From Limnoglobus roseus (GTDB taxonomy: Bacteria > Planctomycetota > Planctomycetia > Gemmatales > Gemmataceae), in contig NZ_CP042425.1 of the NCBI RefSeq assembly GCF_008254045.1, positions 806,001 to 870,000 of the forward strand: a DNA stretch of 64,000 nucleotides, read 5' to 3'. Numbering within the stretch: position 1 is the stretch's first letter; the number at the start of each line of letters is the position of its first letter. Both the position numbers and the translations under genes were made by a program. The notes beneath the pieces were generated by a model. The model had not been told where the DNA came from and ran no database searches. It worked only from the letters and a program-made list of their open reading frames with translations. Positions 33,501-42,565 of this stretch are shown here, one piece after another.

Positions 33501-34367
33501 CGTCTTCTCGGCCGGGTTCCCCTTGAAACGGTCGGGCTGCTTGAGTTGCCCGGCGGCGTCCTTCTTCTGCTTCTCGAACTCGGCCAGCACCGTGTCGTAG
33601 TGGACCGACGCTTCCGCCGTTTCGCCGCTCAGGTGCAGCACCCGGCCGACGAGGTAGCGGGCGTGCAGACCGACGGCCGGGTCGGTGAACGGCGCGAGTT
33701 GGTTCAACGTCCGCCCGGCCGCGGGGTAGTCGCGGTCGGCGAAGCTCGCGAGGCCGTAGTAGTAGAGGGCCAACGGCCGGTGCTTGTTCTTGGCGAACTC
33801 CGGCTCCTTCGTGATCGCTTCCAGCGTGTGCCGGGCGTCCTTCAGGCGGCCCATGCGCATCTGGATCTCGGCCACATCGCACTTGCACCGCACCGTCCAG
33901 TCGTCGTCCTTCTTGCCGGCGAACCACCCGCCCGCCTCGTTAAACCGCCGCAGGGCGTCTTCGAACTTCGGCATCGCGGCCTTCGGGTCGCCGTCGGGCT
34001 TCAGCACTTCCTTCAGGCCGATCATCCGCTGCGCAACGGCGAGGTGGTAAAGGACTAACCCCTTCTCGGAGAAACCGCCGTCGCCCGCGGCCTGCGTGAG
34101 CGGTTCCACGGCCGACGCGAAGTCCTGCTCCGGGGCGTTCATGAACGTGAGGGCCAGGCCGTACTTGGCAGCCGTGCCTTGCTGGTTCGGGAACTTGGCG
34201 ATCACCTGCTTGAACTGTTCACGGGCGGCCGGCAGGTTCCCCTCGTTGTACGCCTTCCGGGCGGCGTTGATGGCCATGCCCGCTTGTTGGTCCGGCGAAA
34301 CTTGGGCCGTGGCAAATGCGGGAAGTAGTAACGCCAGTGACGCGGCGGAAAGGAATCGCGGCAGCAT
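30600..34367 (-). CDS. Large secreted TPR protein (1255 aa)
   Basis: A 1255-aa protein with a signal peptide (residues about 1-22, ATA-QV) followed almost wholly by TPR-like helix pairs (for example AARKAYNEGNLPAAREQFKQ, AEASVHYDTVLAEFEKQKK, YDEAVNQYQAVISATT). Such periplasmic TPR proteins in planctomycetes are thought to act as envelope scaffolds, in the style of YbgF/BamD. ATG 34367 is used; a TTG one codon earlier is less likely. No catalytic domain is seen. Its length is far above typical TPR proteins. Confidence 0.82.
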   Translation of the reverse strand: MLPRFLSAASLALLLPAFATAQVSPDQQAGMAINAARKAYNEGNLPAAREQFKQVIAKFPNQQGTAAKYGLALTFMNAPEQDFASAVEPLTQAAGDGGFSEKGLVLYHLAVAQRMIGLKEVLKPDGDPKAAMPKFEDALRRFNEAGGWFAGKKDDDWTVRCKCDVAEIQMRMGRLKDARHTLEAITKEPEFAKNKHRPLALYYYGLASFADRDYPAAGRTLNQLAPFTDPAVGLHARYLVGRVLHLSGETAEASVHYDTVLAEFEKQKKDAAGQLKQPDRFKGNPAEKTRLERLADGPPPDHVAGAAFHGATLSYEAGKFADALPKFLGFAAAYPASPLQPDALLRVGFCQVQLKQFDEAAKTLTPMAEKFPKLADQTLYWLGKAQVGIAAVTDPAKADERDAKYKTALDTFRKAAEKAIPPGQQWEAEARGRKGEILMDLGDTLQTLKQFKEAAQAYDTVWKEKLLPERRREEALQRVASATGAAGDIGNSNYLCNEFKKQHPQSTLTPAIAFRLAENAYAEALKVPADPNRTTDRKLKFEEAAHKYQEVVEKYPEFDRVSYARYGVGVCLAQNGDLDGAAKALDAIPAPDRNGELSPANYLLADCLIRLAPTKADDALAENIIREKLTNASGLLENYVASNPKAADAPDALLKLGLCLKRLGSTLADANERNQLLNKAREFYEKVEKDYPQSPQAGHARLEMAKVRAMAGDRGGAMNDLRQFAGGDKQNSPIAPLALVQLATLYREQNQPAEAVKVLEEARKKYEQALANDKDRAEWAWLLKYHHGVALFEAGKLPESRQLFVEVANAAKGKPLGAEAALRAGQTAIALGKKQTDDALQERAKPNLKPNEVSAANHKAQQGREAVYHACGELERHHREFAQAMPGSEPRARMLYDAAWAYRTLMDHELQQARTWATQEANRKWTEAMAKPRPEGVKPPPQPEEIPFAKLQRPRAEERATNAYQLLIQDFPDLALAVDARYELAELLTDREKYDDAIRYLREALDKEPTDRAVSPELLERVRLKLGASLFAKKEYKAAATQFETVAGNEKSPHRAQAIYRHGEALYAQGDFAKAAERLAVFRDKPEFHNVAGVSDRAMLRLGQSLAAAKQWEPARVAFETTVNRYGNSPFVPEARYGLGWALQGQGKYDEAVNQYQAVISATTAEVAARAQTQIGLCRLAQKKYAEATAALMAVPYTYDYPELGYAAVLEAARAYEEDKKPAEAEKLLAKLLKDAPADSDWAKAAKERLEKVKK

Positions 34368-34660
34368 CAAGGGGTCGCTCCGGGAGAGGGCGGCGGCGGG
34401 TGCAATCGCGAACGTGAGTCGTTCCGAGTGTTTGGCAGGTTCCGATTATTGTGACGGAAAGGGGCGGGTGAAGCAACCACCTGAGCGAATTGGGGAGAAT
34501 CTTTCGGGCGAAACGCTTGGCGAGCCGAGCACCGTAAGGTGCCGGGTGTTACAGCCTAACCCTGCGCAGGAATGCCGATCGGAAAGGCGATGTCTCTTTG
34601 AAGCCATCAGGTGCCGGGCGTTGTGGAGTCACACGGTTCCGGATGGGACTTGGCTCGCGG
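34368..34660. other. Non-coding gap with one half of a repeat
   Basis: No convincing gene on either strand. It holds one unpaired copy (34519-34548) of the GGCGAGCCGAGCACCGTA... sequence that forms a perfect hairpin at 43837-43905; the copy differs by one base. No complementary arm is present here. It contains the region upstream of the 1255-aa TPR gene. Confidence 0.6.
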
Positions 34661-35140
34661 TCATTCCGGGAGGGGGCCATACCCCGCCTCATATTGCTGG
34701 CGGAGCCGGGAAGAGACGGCCGGAAGGTCGCTCTTGGCGCACAGGTCACGGGCTTGCACTAACAGATCGTGCGCCGTCTTGGCCTCGTAACCGGGGGCCG
34801 AGGAAACGCGGGTCAGGTAGGTCTGGAAGAAGTCGTTGACGCCGTTCACTTCCCACTTTTGCTTCGCCGCCTCGGTCAACTCGATCCGGCCCGCGATCAC
34901 GTCGTCGAGAACGAGTTGGTTGAAGGTAATCACGTCCTGAATGTTGTGCGATTGACGGTCCAGAGAGGAGGACAACTCCTTCGAGGACTCCATCTCGGCG
35001 ACAAGTTGCCGCATCTTCCAGACGTCCAAACCCAGGGATTCCACCAGTTTCGGCCGGGCGAAAGCGGTGCCGGCTAAGACCAGGAATGCAAAGGGGAGAA
35101 CGACCGCCGTCAAACGAACCTGCCGTAACCGTGCCATCAT
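34661..35140 (-). CDS. Secreted hypothetical protein
   Basis: A 159-aa protein with a signal peptide (hydrophobic residues about 9-27, cleaved near FARP). The mature part is predicted helical with alternating charged residues (VWKMRQLVAEMESSKELSSSL, then LDRQSHNIQDVITFNQLVLDDVI). No family is recognised. GGAG lies a few bases before the start. It stands alone between two unrelated minus genes. Confidence 0.68.
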   Translation of the reverse strand: MMARLRQVRLTAVVLPFAFLVLAGTAFARPKLVESLGLDVWKMRQLVAEMESSKELSSSLDRQSHNIQDVITFNQLVLDDVIAGRIELTEAAKQKWEVNGVNDFFQTYLTRVSSAPGYEAKTAHDLLVQARDLCAKSDLPAVSSRLRQQYEAGYGPLPE

Positions 35141-35251
35141 CGCTCCGAGGGAGAGTTCGGAACAAGCGTGGAAACTTCGTGCCCCTCCAATTCTATGAGG
35201 TCTGACGATGAAGAGAGCCTACCACCGTATCTCAATTTTGTGGGGCCGGTT

Positions 35252-36286
35252 TCAATTTGACCGCCCGTGACGGATCACGCCGTCGGCAAAGCGTTCCATC
35301 TCTTCGAGTTGCGGGCTGCATTGGAGAAGGATGAGAGTTACGCCGGCCGCCTCGAAATTCGCGATCTGATCGACCACCTGCTGCGGAGTTCCGATCAGTC
35401 CGGCCCGCAGGCCACGGTTGCTGACGGAGTATTCTTCCAGCGAAACCTGCTGTTCGAGCTTTGTGCCGGAGAGCCACTGCTGATAGTTGTGGTAGCCCGC
35501 GGCCGATTGCTTCACGTCGGTAATGCGCGCAAGTTCCGCTTTCGCCTCAGCTTCGGTGTTCCGCACGATGGAGTAGGCCGCGATGCCGTACTGCATCGGT
35601 GGTAGGCCGAATTTCTCGCGGCGGGCGGCCATGTCGGCGATCTTCTCGCGGATGCGGCCCGGTGGGTCGCCGTGCATCACGTAGGCGTCGCACGTCTTGG
35701 CGATGAGGTTCTTCGCCGCCTCCGACTCACCGCCGGCGTAGATCGTCGGCCGCGGCTTGGTCAGCGGTTTCGGCTGAAGGATCGACTTTTCGATCCGGTA
35801 GAACTTCCCCTCGTAGTTGAAGTCGTCCCGCTTCCAGAGGTTGTCGAGCACCTCCAGCCACTCGGCCGTGCGGGCGTAGCGGTCGTCGTGCTGTTCGAAG
35901 TGGACCCCGTACTTGGTCGCCTCATCCTTCCACCAACTCGACACGACGTTGAGCGACAGCCGCCCGCCCCCGCCGATGTGGTCGATGTTCGCCGCTTGCT
36001 TCGCCAGGAGGGCCGGGTTGTGGAACGTCGGCCGCACCGCGACCATGTACTCCAACTTCGACGTGACCGCCGTCAGCGCCGCGGCCGTACTCCAGGCGTC
36101 CAGCGACGGGGCGTCCTCCCCCTTGATATCGTTGAGGTTCAGTTCCGCGATCAGTGAGAGGTCGTAGCCGATTTGCTCGCTCCGCTGCGCGAGCTTCTTG
36201 GCGTACTCCCACGTCGCGGCCATGTTCTCATCATCGACATTGCGAAGCCACCCGCCGAACACCGGCAGCCAGTACCCGTACCGCAT
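35252..36286 (-). CDS. LLM flavin-dependent monooxygenase (SsuD-like)
   Basis: A 344-aa bacterial luciferase-like TIM-barrel enzyme. It opens MRYGYWLPVFGGWLRN. Conserved blocks: AAALTAVTSKLEYMVAVRPTF, KQAANIDHIGGGGRLSLNVVSSWW, EFxxHDDRYARTAEWLEVL, RPTIYAGGES. This arrangement fits alkanesulfonate or related FMNH2-dependent monooxygenases (SsuD subgroup), which release sulfite. No ssu transporter genes are adjacent, so the substrate is open. The ATG at 36286 gives the family start; the frame upstream is shadow. Confidence 0.9.
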   Translation of the reverse strand: MRYGYWLPVFGGWLRNVDDENMAATWEYAKKLAQRSEQIGYDLSLIAELNLNDIKGEDAPSLDAWSTAAALTAVTSKLEYMVAVRPTFHNPALLAKQAANIDHIGGGGRLSLNVVSSWWKDEATKYGVHFEQHDDRYARTAEWLEVLDNLWKRDDFNYEGKFYRIEKSILQPKPLTKPRPTIYAGGESEAAKNLIAKTCDAYVMHGDPPGRIREKIADMAARREKFGLPPMQYGIAAYSIVRNTEAEAKAELARITDVKQSAAGYHNYQQWLSGTKLEQQVSLEEYSVSNRGLRAGLIGTPQQVVDQIANFEAAGVTLILLQCSPQLEEMERFADGVIRHGRSN

Positions 36287-36368
36287 GAACGCTCTCCGTG
36301 GGGCCGACACACGAAGTCCTATCGTAGCCGACCGCCCCGGCGGCCGGTATCTTTCTTCCGCCACTCGG

Positions 36369-36854
36369 CTACTTCGGCTCGTTCTTCGGCATGATCTCCT
36401 GCACGCGCTGCATCCGCTTCTCGACGCCGGCTGGCGGCGGATTGCCCTTCGGGTGGAGTTCCTCGACGGCCCGCGTGACCTCGTCGCGGTTGTACTTCTC
36501 GGTTCGCACCACCTTCCCGGCGGCGTCGTAGACCGTGACGACAAAGCGATCGTCCGCCGGCTTCGCCCGTTCGAAGAAGACCTCCATCACGACCTTCCCG
36601 GTCGCGAGGTCCTTCTCGCTGCGGAACGTCAGGCGGTCCACGCCGACTTCGTGGGCGTAGGCCGTCACGAACACGTCGAGCCACGTCTGGCGGTCGTGCT
36701 TGCCGACCGGCGTGAGTGCCCGGTTCCAGGCTTCGTTGACCGACTTCTGATCGACGTCGTTCAACCGTTCGGGAATCGGCCGCGACATCGGGCCGCACCC
36801 GACGACGAACAAGCTGACGAGCAACAGCCCGGCGTACCAGTAGAAACGATTCAT
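36369..36854 (-). CDS. Lipoprotein of unknown function
   Basis: A 161-aa protein with a lipoprotein signal peptide: hydrophobic LLLVSLFVVGC with Cys20 as the lipidation site (residues VVGC). The mature part contains FRSEKDLATGKVVMEVFFERAKP and a beta-rich stretch, with a basic C-terminus. No family recognised. ATG 36854 was chosen because it opens the signal peptide. An Asp at position +6 after Cys gives no clear sorting hint. Confidence 0.72.
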   Translation of the reverse strand: MNRFYWYAGLLLVSLFVVGCGPMSRPIPERLNDVDQKSVNEAWNRALTPVGKHDRQTWLDVFVTAYAHEVGVDRLTFRSEKDLATGKVVMEVFFERAKPADDRFVVTVYDAAGKVVRTEKYNRDEVTRAVEELHPKGNPPPAGVEKRMQRVQEIMPKNEPK

Positions 36855-36975
36855 CTGATCGGCTCCCAGAGAGTGAAAGGGGCCGACCCGCGCGCGAATC
36901 GGAGAATCCGCTAACACGACCCGGAAGACGCACAATTATTCCGCGGCTTCTGGACCGGCGGTGGAGAAATGACAA

Positions 36976-37015
36976 CGGCCGTGCGGGAGTGAACCGGTTC
37001 ACTCCCGCACGGCCG
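36976..37015 (-). terminator. 40-bp perfect palindrome after the DUF1559 gene
   Basis: Perfect palindrome 36976-37015 containing GTGCGGGAGTGAACC and its complement, 27 bases after the stop of the minus-strand DUF1559 gene. There is no T-tract, but its strength and position suggest termination. Confidence 0.7.
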
Positions 37016-37041
37016 AAGAGGACATCGAATCGAACGGCGGC

Positions 37042-38061
37042 CTAGTTGTCGCTCACCACTTCGCCGCCGGCGCGGGTGCTCATCGCCCGCCAGTTGACGG
37101 ATGAAATGGTGTTGTTGATGAAGCGGACCGAGCCGTCCATCATCATGACGTTCACGCCGTTCGTGTGGAAACTCCGCGAGGTGACGGCCGCGTAGGTGTC
37201 GCCGAGGCTGGGTTCTGTCGCCAGCACCACGTCCACGTCGTACTTCGTGCCGTCGCTGCCGGTGTAGAGGACGTAGGTGTTCGGCGTGAAGACGGCCGTG
37301 AAGCCGGTCTCGTGGACCTTGCCGTCTACCCATTCCACGTGGGTGTACGACGTGGCGCTGAAGGTGTTGTTGCCCATCGCCACCGCGTCGGCCGGCAAGG
37401 TGGGGATCGCAGGCGGCGTGGAGTAAACCGTCGTGTTCGGCGTGGCCGTGATGCGGTTCGTGAAGCCCTTCACCTCGGCCAAACCCAGGGTGTTGCTCAG
37501 GCCGTCGGCGATGTCACCGGGCCGACTGCTGCGGCTCGGGGCGAAGGCCCCGTTGCCGGTCTGCATGCCGGTGGCCTTCGCCGTCAGTACCGGCCAGTTG
37601 CCAAGGTTCTGGGCGTAGTTGATGGTCCAGGTCTTGTTGCCGTAGGTCGCGTCGGTGCCGTTCCCCTTGTCATTGATTTCGCTCGGGCACATGAACGTGC
37701 CGATCCGCTTGGAACTGATCGCAACTTGCGTGTTGTACGACTGCGTGAAGTCGATGCCGCGGGACAGGTTTTCCTGCTCGATGTACGGCAAAATGCGGGC
37801 CATGCCGGACCACGCATTGAGGGTGGTGACGGCGGACCCACTGTAGACGTAGTTGCCGTTCGCGGGCAGGCCGTTGTTCGAGTCCATGTAGCTGTGCATC
37901 GCCAGCCCGAGTTGCTTCAGGTTGTTCGAGCACTTGATCCGCGACGCCGCCTCCCGAACCTTCTGCACGGCCGGGAGTAGCAGGCCGATGAGAATGGCGA
38001 TGATCGCAATGACTACGAGCAGTTCAATGAGCGTAAACGCACGCCGCGGTGCTTGGCGCAT
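37042..38061 (-). CDS. DUF1559 pseudopilin-like protein
   Basis: A 339-aa planctomycete DUF1559 protein. Its N-terminus is a type II/IV prepilin signal ([19 protein letters not shown], cleavage before Phe9) followed by [33 protein letters not shown]. The C-terminal half is the DUF1559 globular part ending in the [17 protein letters not shown] signature. Such proteins are exported by pseudopilus machinery and occur in dozens of copies per genome; individual functions are unknown. A second family member lies 245 bases upstream. Confidence 0.93.
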   Translation of the reverse strand: MRQAPRRAFTLIELLVVIAIIAILIGLLLPAVQKVREAASRIKCSNNLKQLGLAMHSYMDSNNGLPANGNYVYSGSAVTTLNAWSGMARILPYIEQENLSRGIDFTQSYNTQVAISSKRIGTFMCPSEINDKGNGTDATYGNKTWTINYAQNLGNWPVLTAKATGMQTGNGAFAPSRSSRPGDIADGLSNTLGLAEVKGFTNRITATPNTTVYSTPPAIPTLPADAVAMGNNTFSATSYTHVEWVDGKVHETGFTAVFTPNTYVLYTGSDGTKYDVDVVLATEPSLGDTYAAVTSRSFHTNGVNVMMMDGSVRFINNTISSVNWRAMSTRAGGEVVSDN

Positions 38062-38305
38062 GGCCGACCTCCGAAGGAAATCACGGGGATTTTTTGAGCC
38101 GCGTTGCGTACGGAAGGTCGTCGGCTTTGAGGCCGAACCGGCGGTGGCGGAGCAAGCTCATGGCGGATGTCGGCTGTTGAGATTTTGTCTCAACAGTGGG
38201 ATGATAAATTAGTGAGCCTGTATAGTCCGACAAGGGCTGGAGAGAAAAATCGACCTGTTTCGATGCGAATTGCGAATTCACCGGGATTTCAAAGCAAATC
38301 AGCAA

Positions 38306-39118
38306 TCACGGGTATGCCGGCACGGTACCGTTCGCGAGGAATTGCACAGCCCCAATTTGGGTCAGCATGTCCTGCGTCATGCCGACGGTGTGGCCGTCGC
38401 AGTAGAGGACGTTGAAGACGTTCGTGTGCCGCTGGTCCGGGTAGTGAGTTTTCGGACTCGTGGTATCCGGGTACGGCCACGGCGCACGCGGGTTGGCCGG
38501 CGTTGCCGCGTGGCTGGAGTCGGCACAGCCGGGCGTCTTGCCGTGGTCCCAGACGATGAGGATGTTCGACGTGCCGTTGCCGTTCGTGAGGGTGACGAGG
38601 CTCTTCCCGTTCGGCCCGCCGTTGACGTAGTTCATGCCGTAACTGCACTGGTACTCTTGACCCGTCGCCGGGTCGATGCCGTTCGGGCACTTGAAGACCT
38701 TCTTGTTCCCCTCGATGTACGGCCACAGAATCCCAGCCGGGTAGCCGCCGTTGGCGTAGGTGTTGTCTGGGTTCGGGTTCCCCTGCGCGGCCGTCGTGGT
38801 CGAGGGGGCCGGCCGGTTGTCGTAGGGTGCCCACCAGATTTCGCCGTTGCCGGTCCACGTGGTGGCCGACGCCAGCGAGTAGCAGTCACCGTCCACGCCG
38901 CCGCTGGTGTCGCACTTGCGGTACTTCGGGAAGACGCCGATGGTTCCCTCGTAATTGTGAATTCCGAGCGCGATCTGGTGCAGGTTGTTGTTGCACTGCA
39001 ACCGCGCGGCAGCGGCCCGCACCTTCTGCACGGCGGGCAACAACAGGCCGATGAGGATGGCGATGATCGCAATGACGACGAGCAACTCGATCAGCGTGAA
39101 GGCGTGGCGGCGCTGCAT
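38306..39118 (-). CDS. DUF1559 pseudopilin-like protein, shorter
   Basis: A 270-aa member of the same family. Prepilin N-terminus ([19 protein letters not shown]), then [35 protein letters not shown], and the C-terminal block [17 protein letters not shown] in place of the usual DGSVR motif. The first 40 residues are nearly identical to the neighbour while the globular parts differ strongly, suggesting an old tandem duplication with fast divergence. Confidence 0.92.
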   Translation of the reverse strand: MQRRHAFTLIELLVVIAIIAILIGLLLPAVQKVRAAAARLQCNNNLHQIALGIHNYEGTIGVFPKYRKCDTSGGVDGDCYSLASATTWTGNGEIWWAPYDNRPAPSTTTAAQGNPNPDNTYANGGYPAGILWPYIEGNKKVFKCPNGIDPATGQEYQCSYGMNYVNGGPNGKSLVTLTNGNGTSNILIVWDHGKTPGCADSSHAATPANPRAPWPYPDTTSPKTHYPDQRHTNVFNVLYCDGHTVGMTQDMLTQIGAVQFLANGTVPAYP

Positions 39119-39206
39119 TTCCAGTCTCTCTGATGTCGTTATATCCGATCGGGAATAACGATGCTACTGTAGCAGCCGAGAGTGAAGTTGACCAACGAAC
39201 GCGAGC

Positions 39207-39656
39207 TCATTCCGGGTCAAGTGGGATGGAAATGGAAGCGCGGTGAGCGTGGGGGCCGTTCTCTTGCGAGGTATCCTTGTAATCTGCATACCGGATGAGG
39301 CGATCGGTTAACGATTGATGACCGCTTGCAGTGATGGAGATTTGCCAGTTGGAAAAAATAACCGAAGAACTATTGGTGAGGCCGAGGCCACTTTGTCGAC
39401 CGGCCGTCATGCAAGGGATAGTGATTGTGGCCTTCCCGCCCGAATCGGTGTGGAGAGCGTGAGTTTTAGTCTCATCAATGACCAGATTAATGGCGGCTTG
39501 AGCAATAGGCTGACCCGTCCGGCCGTCGGTGACAACGAACTCCACTGTGAGGTCGGTGCGACCGCCCCACAGGATGAGAACAGCGCGGTCGTACAGCAGG
39601 AGCAGAAGGAGGACCGCACAGACGATCGCGGTACACCACTTCGCCGTTCGCCACAT
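39207..39656 (-). CDS. Membrane-anchored hypothetical protein
   Basis: A 149-aa protein with a single hydrophobic segment at residues about 9-31 (IVCAVLLLLLLYDRAVLIL), then a beta-rich extracytoplasmic part with VEFVVTDGRTGQPIAQAAINL and DSGGKATITIP. This is the pattern of carboxypeptidase-regulatory-like or transthyretin-like beta-sandwich folds. Function unknown. The ATG at 39656 was chosen as the first with the membrane segment near the N-terminus. Codon use looks less G+C-biased than that of its neighbours. Confidence 0.62.
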   Translation of the reverse strand: MWRTAKWCTAIVCAVLLLLLLYDRAVLILWGGRTDLTVEFVVTDGRTGQPIAQAAINLVIDETKTHALHTDSGGKATITIPCMTAGRQSGLGLTNSSSVIFSNWQISITASGHQSLTDRLIRYADYKDTSQENGPHAHRASISIPLDPE

Positions 39657-39727
39657 TGCAGATGCCTTCCGGGACGGTGGCTGAGATTCACCGTTGAGGA
39701 TACCCGCCCTGCTCATTCAATACCACC

Positions 39728-40402
39728 ATGACGTTCCACCCCCTCGGCGAAGAAGCGGTTCTCGTCTACCTGCCGGACGAGGCGGCGGCGGTGCGGTTCG
39801 CCGACGCGGTGCGGGCGGCGAAGCCGGCGTGGCTGCACGATGTCGTGCCGGCGTATGCCAGCGTCGGCGTGTTCTTCAACGCCTCCGCGATTCGCTCGGC
39901 CGAAGTCATCGCGTGGCTGCGGACGAGCGCCACCCGCCGCAAGTCCGCGGCGGTCGCCCCGCGGCAACACACGATCCCGGTCTGCTACGAGTTCCAACAA
40001 GACCTCGCCCGCGTGGCCGAACACACCGGGCTGACGCCGGAGCAGGTCATCGACAAGCATGCGGCCGCCGAGTACACGGTCTACGCCATCGGGTTCGTGC
40101 CGGGCTTCCCGTACCTCGGCTACCTGCCGGACGAACTCAGCGGCGTGCCGCGGCTGCCATCGCCGCGCGTCCGTGTGGAGCCGGGCAGCGTCGGCCTGAC
40201 GGCGAAGCAAACCGGCGTCTACCCGCTCGCCCGCCCCGGCGGGTGGAACCTCCTCGGCCGCACGCCGCTAGTGCTGGTGGACGTGGCCGACGGGTACTTC
40301 CCGCTGCGCGTCGGCGACCGCGTGCAGTTCCGCCGCATCGGCGAAACCGAGTACCGCGAGTTGGAAGGCGAACGACTGACTTCGGCGAGCGGCCCGGCGT
40401 AA
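39728..40402 (+). CDS. pxpB: 5-oxoprolinase subunit B (PxpB/KipI family)
   Basis: A 224-aa PxpB. It shows the family core (VYAIGFVPGFPYLGYLPDEL, then PSPRVRVEPGSVGLTAKQTGVYPLARPGGWNLLGRTP). PxpB works with PxpA and PxpC to hydrolyse 5-oxoproline to glutamate with ATP. In this window pxpB stands alone: the next plus gene is an unrelated secreted protein. The last codons and stop are inside a 31-bp hairpin. Confidence 0.9.
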   Translation: MTFHPLGEEAVLVYLPDEAAAVRFADAVRAAKPAWLHDVVPAYASVGVFFNASAIRSAEVIAWLRTSATRRKSAAVAPRQHTIPVCYEFQQDLARVAEHTGLTPEQVIDKHAAAEYTVYAIGFVPGFPYLGYLPDELSGVPRLPSPRVRVEPGSVGLTAKQTGVYPLARPGGWNLLGRTPLVLVDVADGYFPLRVGDRVQFRRIGETEYRELEGERLTSASGPA

Positions 40403-40458
40403 GCGGGCCGTGTCTTGAACATCCTCAGACACGGCCCGCTTACGCCGGGCCGCTCGCC
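40384..40458 (+). terminator. 31-bp perfect hairpin overlapping the pxpB stop
   Basis: Arms 40384-40414 and 40428-40458 pair perfectly, with a 13-base loop. The left arm covers the last six codons and stop of pxpB, so the gene end itself is part of the hairpin. No T-tract follows. Confidence 0.75.
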
Positions 40459-40521
40459 TTCTGACTCCTCGCGAACTATCATCACGCCATCCCGCCTGCT
40501 CGCCCGTCCGAGGTTCTCCCC

Positions 40522-42525
40522 ATGCCTGTTCGCTCGCTCGCCTTCCTCGTTGCGGCCCTCGCCTTCACCATTCTGCCGACGCGGGGCCAGGACAAGAAGG
40601 CCGTGCCGCCGCCCCCGCTGCCGCCGCAGTTCCCGACGCTGACCACGCCCGTCGGCCTCGGCGTCACCGCCGGCGGCAAGGCGGAACTCACGCTCACGGG
40701 GACGAACCTCGCCGACGCCACGGAGGTGCGCATCACCGCCGACGGCGTGAAGGCAACGCTCGTGAAGGATTCCGCGAAGGCCGACCGCATCGGCGTCACC
40801 GTGGAGGCACCGAAGGGCACGCCGGTCGGCCTGTACCAACTGCGTGTGGTGACGAAGAACGGCGTGACGAGTTTCCGGCCGATCAGCGTGGACGAACTGC
40901 CGGAGGTCGAAAAGAAGGCGGGCAACAACAAGAAGGCCACGCCGATGCCGCTCGCGGGGCCGTGCGTCGTCACCGGCAACATCGCGGTCGAGTCGAGCGA
41001 CTTCTATCTCGTGAAAGCCGCGGCCGGTCAGCGGTTGACGTTCGAAGCCGTCGCCCGGCGGATCGGCTCGCCACTCGACCCGGTCATCATTTTGCACGAC
41101 GCCAAGAGCGGCCGCGAGATGCCGACGCTGTACGCCGACGACACGCCCGGCTTGCAAGCCGACGCCCGCCTGACGCACACGTTCCCCTCGGCGATGGACG
41201 TGATCGTCGAGATCCGCGACACCACCTACCGCGGCGGCGGCGACTACGTCTACCGCCTCCGCATCGGCGACTTCCCCGGCGGCACGACCGCCTTCCCGCT
41301 CGCGGTCGAGAAGGACAAGTCCGCCGCCATCAACTTCACCGGGCCGAACCTCGACGGCGTGAAGCCCGTGACCGTGAAAGGCACCGGCACCGTCGTGCTG
41401 GCGTCGCCGCGCCGTGAAGGTGGCGTGGGCGGGTGGGCCGTGCCGGTGCTGGTCAGCCCGCACCCAGAGCTGACCGAGCAAGAGCCGAACAACGAGGCCG
41501 CGAAGGCGAACAAGCTGCCCGTGCCCGGCGGCGTGTCGGCCCGCTTCGCGGCGAAGGGCGACCTGGACTACTTCGCCTTCCCCGGCAAGAAGGGGCAGAA
41601 GCTCGAACTGACCGCCCGGACCTACGAGCTAAACTCGCCGGCCGAGGTGTTGGTGCGGGTCGTGGACGCGAAGGGGGCCGAACTCGCACGGTCGAACCCC
41701 ACCCAACCGGTCGCGCGGGCTGAGTTCACGCCGGGGGCCGACGGCGAGTTCTACGCGGTGGCCGAACATCTGAACTACGCCTACGGCCCGTCGGAGGTGT
41801 ACCACCTCACGATCCGCCCGGCGGTGCCGAGTTTCGAAGTCGCCCTCGGGGCCGACCGCGTGGACGTAACCGGCGGCGGGGTGGCCGCGATTCCCGTCGT
41901 CGGGCTGACGAAGCTCAACGGCTTCAACGCGGCGGTGGAACTGTCGGTCGTGTCCGATTCGCTCGTCGGCACCCTCACGCTGCCGGTCGGGGCGAACCCG
42001 CTGCCGGCCACGCCGCTGACGCTGACCGTGAGCCTGAAGCCAGGGGCGAAGCCGGGCGTGATCCCGTTCACGGTGAAGGCGACCGCGAAGGACGTCGAGC
42101 GTACCGCCGACATCGCGGAGGTGGTCCGCACCACGCTGAGCGGCCTGCCGAACGTGCCGCCCGAGATGACGACGCAACTGTTCGCGTTCGCGGCCGAGAA
42201 GCCGTTGTTCGCTCTCGCGGTCGCGTTCGAAAAGCCGGAGGTGGCGAAGGGCGGCACGCTCAAGGGCAAGGTGACGGCGAAGCGGGCCGACGGCTTCGCC
42301 GACGAGATTCCGCTGACGGCCGTGAACCTGCCCGCGAACGTGACGGCGAAGGTGAAGCCGATCGCGAAGGGGGCGAGCGAAGTCGAGATCGAAGTAACCG
42401 CCGCGGCCGCCGCCACCGGCCCCGCGACGTTCTCGGTCCGCGGCACGACCAAGACCGGCGGCCGCGACTACGCCTTCGTCAGCCCGCCCGCGAGCATGAC
42501 CGTGACGGAACCGAAGAAGAAGTAG
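40522..42525 (+). CDS. Secreted PPC/Ig-like-domain protein
   Basis: A 667-aa exported protein with a signal peptide (residues about 1-22, TRGQ). A Lys/Pro-rich linker follows, then an IPT/TIG-like beta-sandwich (VGLGVTAGGKAELTLTGTNL), a bacterial pre-peptidase C-terminal (PPC)-like domain at about 150-250 (NIAVESSDFYLVKAAAGQRL), a second PPC-like copy at about 325-430 (LDYFAFPGKKGQKLELTARTY), and Ig-like repeats to the end. Typical of planctomycete cell-surface or secreted proteins of unknown role. It is probably in one transcript with the fusion-protein gene downstream (40 bases). Confidence 0.85.
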   Translation: MPVRSLAFLVAALAFTILPTRGQDKKAVPPPPLPPQFPTLTTPVGLGVTAGGKAELTLTGTNLADATEVRITADGVKATLVKDSAKADRIGVTVEAPKGTPVGLYQLRVVTKNGVTSFRPISVDELPEVEKKAGNNKKATPMPLAGPCVVTGNIAVESSDFYLVKAAAGQRLTFEAVARRIGSPLDPVIILHDAKSGREMPTLYADDTPGLQADARLTHTFPSAMDVIVEIRDTTYRGGGDYVYRLRIGDFPGGTTAFPLAVEKDKSAAINFTGPNLDGVKPVTVKGTGTVVLASPRREGGVGGWAVPVLVSPHPELTEQEPNNEAAKANKLPVPGGVSARFAAKGDLDYFAFPGKKGQKLELTARTYELNSPAEVLVRVVDAKGAELARSNPTQPVARAEFTPGADGEFYAVAEHLNYAYGPSEVYHLTIRPAVPSFEVALGADRVDVTGGGVAAIPVVGLTKLNGFNAAVELSVVSDSLVGTLTLPVGANPLPATPLTLTVSLKPGAKPGVIPFTVKATAKDVERTADIAEVVRTTLSGLPNVPPEMTTQLFAFAAEKPLFALAVAFEKPEVAKGGTLKGKVTAKRADGFADEIPLTAVNLPANVTAKVKPIAKGASEVEIEVTAAAAATGPATFSVRGTTKTGGRDYAFVSPPASMTVTEPKKK

Positions 42526-42565
42526 CCGCCCCGATAGGATGACACTCTCTCCCGGAGCCTCGCCC

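Noticed and set aside
31611..34058. 815-codon plus-strand frame opposite the large TPR gene
   Set aside because: Leu/Val/Arg/Gly-biased shadow; the minus strand has regular TPR helices and a signal peptide.
36976..37015. Possible operator for a dimeric regulator
   Set aside because: The 40-bp palindrome lies downstream of a gene end and resembles other terminator palindromes in the window.
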